From Cloacibacillus sp. (GTDB lineage: Bacteria; Synergistota; Synergistia; Synergistales; Synergistaceae): a stretch of 64,000 bases of DNA. Positions 60,796 to 64,000 of this stretch are shown here, piece by piece. The number at the start of each line of letters is the position of its first letter. The stretch's first letter is position 1. Position numbers and translations under genes: made by a program. Below the pieces are notes generated by a model. It searched no databases. It was given only the letters and a program-made list of their open reading frames with translations, and was not told the origin of the DNA. Location of the stretch: assembly GCA_036655895.1 (NCBI GenBank), contig JAVVPF010000001.1, positions 159,057 to 223,056 of the forward strand, read 5' to 3'.

Positions 60796-61605
60796 CTATG
60801 AGCTGTAAAAACGGCTCACAGCCTCCATAACGCCGCCCGCGATGGAAAGTGATTTATCCGAGATGGTGAAGCAGTATTCACGAAGCCCGCGCGGGTCGAT
60901 GTCGCCTATCTTCATGTCTGGCGTACATTCCACGGCGGGATTTATCAGACCGCGTATCACGCCAGAGATGACGGCCTTCACAGGTTCGCCGCAGATGAAG
61001 CCGACGGTCTCTCCGGCCTCCGCGACGTCTCCGATTTTTTTAAGCGGCGTAAGCCTGCCCGCCGCAGGCGCGCGAAGAAGACGCTCTATGCCGTAACCCA
61101 TGATGACGCCGGGACGCCTCGTATCGGGAATAGGCATACCGTCCGTGATGACGCGACCCAAGCTGTGCCCGCGCATCGTTTCGACGGCGAACAAAACGTC
61201 GTCCGGCGCGCGAAAGCCGGGGCCGAGGCCGATAGTAAGAGGCGCCATGTGGACAAAGGTGCCGGTGTTGCGTTTTGCCATTATCGCGTCTATCACTATC
61301 TTTGGGCGAAGGCTGGAGATAGCGCGCCCTTCGGGATCAACCAGCACGCAGACCGTGCCCGCGTCGAAATCATTTATATCTGAGATGAGGCGGCACGGCA
61401 TATCCTCCACCATGCAGGAGCCGGCAAAGACCGCCTCCGAGGCGGAAACGGCGCGTCGCACCGTGGTAGGGCAGGCGGTTTCCAGCACGAGGACTGGAAG
61501 GCCCGCCTTGCGCAGCCGGTAAACTGTGCCGGTTGCCAAGTCGCCGCCGCCGCGCACGATGATGGGGACGTCGTTATCGCTCAAATTATTTTTTAAAGTT
61601 GACAA
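60796..61605 (-). CDS. yqeB: YqeB, selenium-dependent molybdenum hydroxylase accessory protein
   Basis: The 269-aa protein has VPIIVRGGGDLATGTVYRLRKAGLPVLVLE, a Rossmann-like start, then FVHMAPLTIGLGPGFRAPDDVLFAVETMRGHSLGRV and a C-terminal biotinyl-like turn (GRLTPLKKIGDVAEAGETVGFICGEPV). This layout is that of YqeB/EF2563 proteins found with selenium-dependent molybdenum hydroxylases. It probably helps load the Mo/Se centre of the xanthine dehydrogenase at 41.6-44.1 kb. It starts at a TTG (GGAG six bases before) inside the mutS2 end, overlapping it by 20 bp, so it is cotranscribed with mutS2. Confidence 0.88.
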   Translation of the reverse strand: MSTLKNNLSDNDVPIIVRGGGDLATGTVYRLRKAGLPVLVLETACPTTVRRAVSASEAVFAGSCMVEDMPCRLISDINDFDAGTVCVLVDPEGRAISSLRPKIVIDAIMAKRNTGTFVHMAPLTIGLGPGFRAPDDVLFAVETMRGHSLGRVITDGMPIPDTRRPGVIMGYGIERLLRAPAAGRLTPLKKIGDVAEAGETVGFICGEPVKAVISGVIRGLINPAVECTPDMKIGDIDPRGLREYCFTISDKSLSIAGGVMEAVSRFYSS

Positions 61606-63940
61606 TGGTGACTCCGTAACCGCCCTCGCCGGGGCCTCCTAAATTATGGTCGAGCACGTAGGGCAGACGCTTGCACAGCTCCTGCACCTCGCGGCGCAGT
61701 ATGCCCTGTCCGCGTCCGTGTATGACGGTGACTGAGCCGTAGCCCGCGCAGTAGGCCTGGTCAAGGTACTGCTCAACCATCGGCATAGCCTCGTCGATGG
61801 TCATGCCGCGCACCATTATCGAGCTTGGCACTCCCGTGGGGCGCGTAACCTTTATCTGCACCGAGGGAGCCTGCATTTTTATTTTTTTGGCATTCAGCTT
61901 GAGTTTTGAGATGGGCACCTCTATCTCGGCTATGCCCGCCTGCACTCTTGCCTTTTTGCCGCGCACCTCGATGACGACGGCCTCTTTATTTGTGCCGAGT
62001 ATCTGGACCGTGTCTCCCTCTTTTAGAAGATGGCCGGTCGCCGCGACGGATTCTACCGCCTCTTTTTTCTCTTCACGTTTGATGGCGGTATCCTCTATCT
62101 TGTGGAAGTGGCTGCGCTTTTTTTCAAGCTCACGCCGCGCCTCTGATTCAGCCTCCGCGCTTGCCATGTTTTTTATGAGGGCGCGCGCTGAATCTTCCGC
62201 GTTGCGCACGATGGAGACGGCTTTTTTATCAGCAAGAGCTATCAGCGTGTCGCGTTTTTCTTCCAGCGTTTTTATCTTCGTTTCGTAATCCTTTTCTAGG
62301 GCAGCCAGTTTTTTTCTTGACTTCTCCACTTCGCGCGATTCGCGTTCAAGCGCCGTGTGTTTTTCGTGCAGTTCCGTTATTAGGTCTTCCATTGATATTT
62401 CGTTGCCGCTTATGGCGCTTTCCGCGCGTTTTATGATGGAATCAGGCATTCCCAGCTTGCCCGCTATGAGCAGCGCGTTGCTGCGCCCCGGTATGCCTAT
62501 CAGTATTCTGTAGGTCGGCGAGAGCGTCGCGCTGTTGAATTCCACGCTTGCCGTCTCTATCTGTTCCGTCGTCAGCGCGAATCTTTTTATCGGGTTATGG
62601 TGGGTGGTGGCGAGCACGAGCGCCTCTTTTTCGCGCAGCCAGTCAAGCAGCGCGATCCCAAGGGCCGCGCCCTCCTCCGGGTCTGTGCCGGCTCCAAGTT
62701 CGTCGAGCATGACGACGGAGCGCGAGGTCACTTTTTTTAAGATGTTCGTCACGGTGTGGATGTGCGCGCTGAAGGTCGAGAGGCTCTGTTCTATGCTCTG
62801 CTCGTCGCCTATGTCAGTGAATAGCCCTTCGATGTCGCCAAGCAGCGAGCCTTCGCCGGCCGGCACGGGCCAGCCGAGCCAGCCCAGGTAGATGCAGACT
62901 CCCGCAGTTTTCAACGCCACGGTCTTGCCGCCTGTGTTCGGCCCGGTTATTACAAGTATGCGGAATTTGCCGCCGCATTTTATCTCAATGGGGACCGATT
63001 TTTCACCAAGAAGCGGATGGCGGGCGCGCACGAACGAAAATTCCGTCTTCATCGAAAGGTCTGGCACGCGCCATTTGGAAAGCCGTGTCATCTCTGAGAG
63101 CGCGTAGAAGAGGTCTATCGTGCCAAGCACGTTTTCGGTCTCTATGATGCCCTTCTTGCGGCTGACTAATTTTATGGTAAATTCGCGGAAGATGCGTGTT
63201 TCTTCGAGCATCTCTTCGCCGTAGAGTTTGCTGTATTCGTTGTTGAGCGCCATAAGCGAGTGCGGCTCCATATAGACGCTGCTGCCGGAGCCGGAACGTT
63301 CTATGACGGAACCGGGGAACTGCGAAAGTGCGTCCTGCCGCACTAAAAAGGCGTGACGTCCGTTGCGCAGCGCAAGCACGCGTTCCTGGAGCATCGCCGA
63401 AATCGACGGGTCGTTGAGCAGCGCGTGTCCTTTGCGGCGCACCGATTCTTTCAGCCCGCGCATCTGCTGGCGAACGAGCGAAAGTTTCTCGGAGGCGTAG
63501 TCGTACAGGTGGCCGTCGTCGTCTATTACGGAAAGCATCTCCGTTTCAGCAACAAAGTCACGCATGTTGCGCAGCAGCACGGAAAATGAGGGATATTCTT
63601 CGTTTGCAGATGCAAGCGCCGCGCGCATTTTGCCGGAGAGTCCAAGCAGCGTGCGGATGGCGACAAGCTCGTCGCCCGTGAGCAGTCCGTTTTCCTCCGC
63701 GGTCTCAAGCATGAAGGCTACGGAGACGATGTTGTTGCCCCACGGAAGCTCGCCTTTGTAGCCGCGGTATTTTTCTACCTCATTGTAAAGCTGCTGGCGC
63801 ATCTTAAGCTCTGAGATAGAGGCCGCGGGCTTCATGTTTTCGGCGACAAGAGCGCCTATCTCACTCCTGCACCTGCGTGAGATCATCTTTATTATCTTAT
63901 TTATTTCAAGGCTTTTATAGGCCGATTCTTCTATATACAT
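61586..63940 (-). CDS. mutS2: endonuclease MutS2
   Basis: The 784-aa protein has an N-terminal lever/clamp region with no mismatch-recognition domain, then the MutS ATPase (ITGPNTGGKTVALKTAGV Walker A; VVMLDELGAGTDPEEG Walker B; LATTHHNPIKRFA), a long coiled coil (about 500-620, KHTALERESREVEKSRKKLAAL), a KOW-like segment (LKEGDTVQILGTNKEAVV) and a C-terminal Smr nuclease domain (VIHGRGQGILRREVQELCKRLPYV). MutS2 suppresses recombination or rescues collided ribosomes, depending on the organism. The ATG is near the window end; GAGG is 11 bases upstream. Confidence 0.95.
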   Translation of the reverse strand: MYIEESAYKSLEINKIIKMISRRCRSEIGALVAENMKPAASISELKMRQQLYNEVEKYRGYKGELPWGNNIVSVAFMLETAEENGLLTGDELVAIRTLLGLSGKMRAALASANEEYPSFSVLLRNMRDFVAETEMLSVIDDDGHLYDYASEKLSLVRQQMRGLKESVRRKGHALLNDPSISAMLQERVLALRNGRHAFLVRQDALSQFPGSVIERSGSGSSVYMEPHSLMALNNEYSKLYGEEMLEETRIFREFTIKLVSRKKGIIETENVLGTIDLFYALSEMTRLSKWRVPDLSMKTEFSFVRARHPLLGEKSVPIEIKCGGKFRILVITGPNTGGKTVALKTAGVCIYLGWLGWPVPAGEGSLLGDIEGLFTDIGDEQSIEQSLSTFSAHIHTVTNILKKVTSRSVVMLDELGAGTDPEEGAALGIALLDWLREKEALVLATTHHNPIKRFALTTEQIETASVEFNSATLSPTYRILIGIPGRSNALLIAGKLGMPDSIIKRAESAISGNEISMEDLITELHEKHTALERESREVEKSRKKLAALEKDYETKIKTLEEKRDTLIALADKKAVSIVRNAEDSARALIKNMASAEAESEARRELEKKRSHFHKIEDTAIKREEKKEAVESVAATGHLLKEGDTVQILGTNKEAVVIEVRGKKARVQAGIAEIEVPISKLKLNAKKIKMQAPSVQIKVTRPTGVPSSIMVRGMTIDEAMPMVEQYLDQAYCAGYGSVTVIHGRGQGILRREVQELCKRLPYVLDHNLGGPGEGGYGVTIVNFKK

Positions 63941-64000
63941 TTACTTTGGTTACCTCTGGTTTTCTATACCTCGCTACGTTCTGCCCTCGGATGGATTATA

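Noticed and set aside
1..64000. CRISPR arrays, insertion sequences, prophage genes or attachment sites next to the tRNAs
   Set aside because: No spaced direct-repeat array, transposase, integrase or duplicated tRNA 3' end was seen. The tRNA flanks hold ordinary genes and terminators.

Overview
The window is 64 kb of a GC-rich bacterial chromosome from an anaerobic diderm. It carries outer-membrane machinery (LptA/LptB-type genes), a strictly anaerobic 2-oxoacid:ferredoxin oxidoreductase, a hydrogenase/NADH-dehydrogenase type 24-kDa subunit beside Rex, and selenium-dependent purine genes. Small EF-Ts (198 aa), the gene neighbourhoods and the amino-acid/purine-fermenting repertoire suggest a member of Synergistota, perhaps near Cloacibacillus. 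That assignment is inference from gene content, not from a database search. I see no phage, insertion sequence, CRISPR array or plasmid gene.

Layout. 0-8 kb (minus strand): the end of a redox operon (NuoE/HndA-like) behind rex, then tsaD, a zinc-ribbon protein, a secreted protein, and the envelope set lptA-lptB-murJ. 6.8-11.9 kb: a pyrimidine operon pyrR-pyrB-pyrC-pyrF-pyrE ending in a diverged metal-ABC binding protein. 12-20 kb: a lone molybdopterin oxidoreductase, cca, the translation block rpsB-tsf-pyrH-frr, and a pantothenate symporter pair (yhdT-panF). 20-41 kb: three tRNA islands (seven tRNAs in the window), two giant soluble PAS-rich hybrid histidine kinases, a solo receiver, lspA, tadA, a DHH phosphoesterase, korDABC, and tsaB-tsaE-nnrE/D-acpS with a glucosaminidase. 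41.5-53.2 kb: a two-armed purine/urate catabolic cluster. One arm is ygfK-xdh on minus; the other is regulator-ygeX-ygeY-ygeW-purine permease on plus; an operator-rich spacer lies between them. 53.4 kb: the SRP RNA. 54-60.8 kb: a full phosphate regulon pstSCAB-phoU-phoB-phoR with Pho-box repeats. 60.8-63.9 kb: yqeB (selenium/molybdenum hydroxylase accessory) and mutS2.

How the parts fit. The selenium-dependent xanthine dehydrogenase homologue, YgfK, YgeX, YgeY, YgeW, the NCS2 permease and, 8 kb away, YqeB are the set linked to anaerobic purine/urate breakdown in gut bacteria. The PAS/HTH regulator at the head of the plus arm is the obvious local controller. In this copy ygfK is interrupted: two reading frames meet where the second Rossmann glycine motif should be, so about 55-60 bp appear to be missing. 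That is either a real lesion in the pathway or a sequence error.

Most striking observations: the ygfK lesion; the hybrid-kinase/solo-receiver family, one kinase having a dead N-terminal receiver and a three-cysteine PAS domain; a 33-bp tandem duplication that copies a ribosome binding site plus GTG at the start of murJ; an alpha/beta hydrolase lacking its catalytic histidine; and several inverted repeats sitting on promoters. I found no clear case of a wholly new defence or mobile system.
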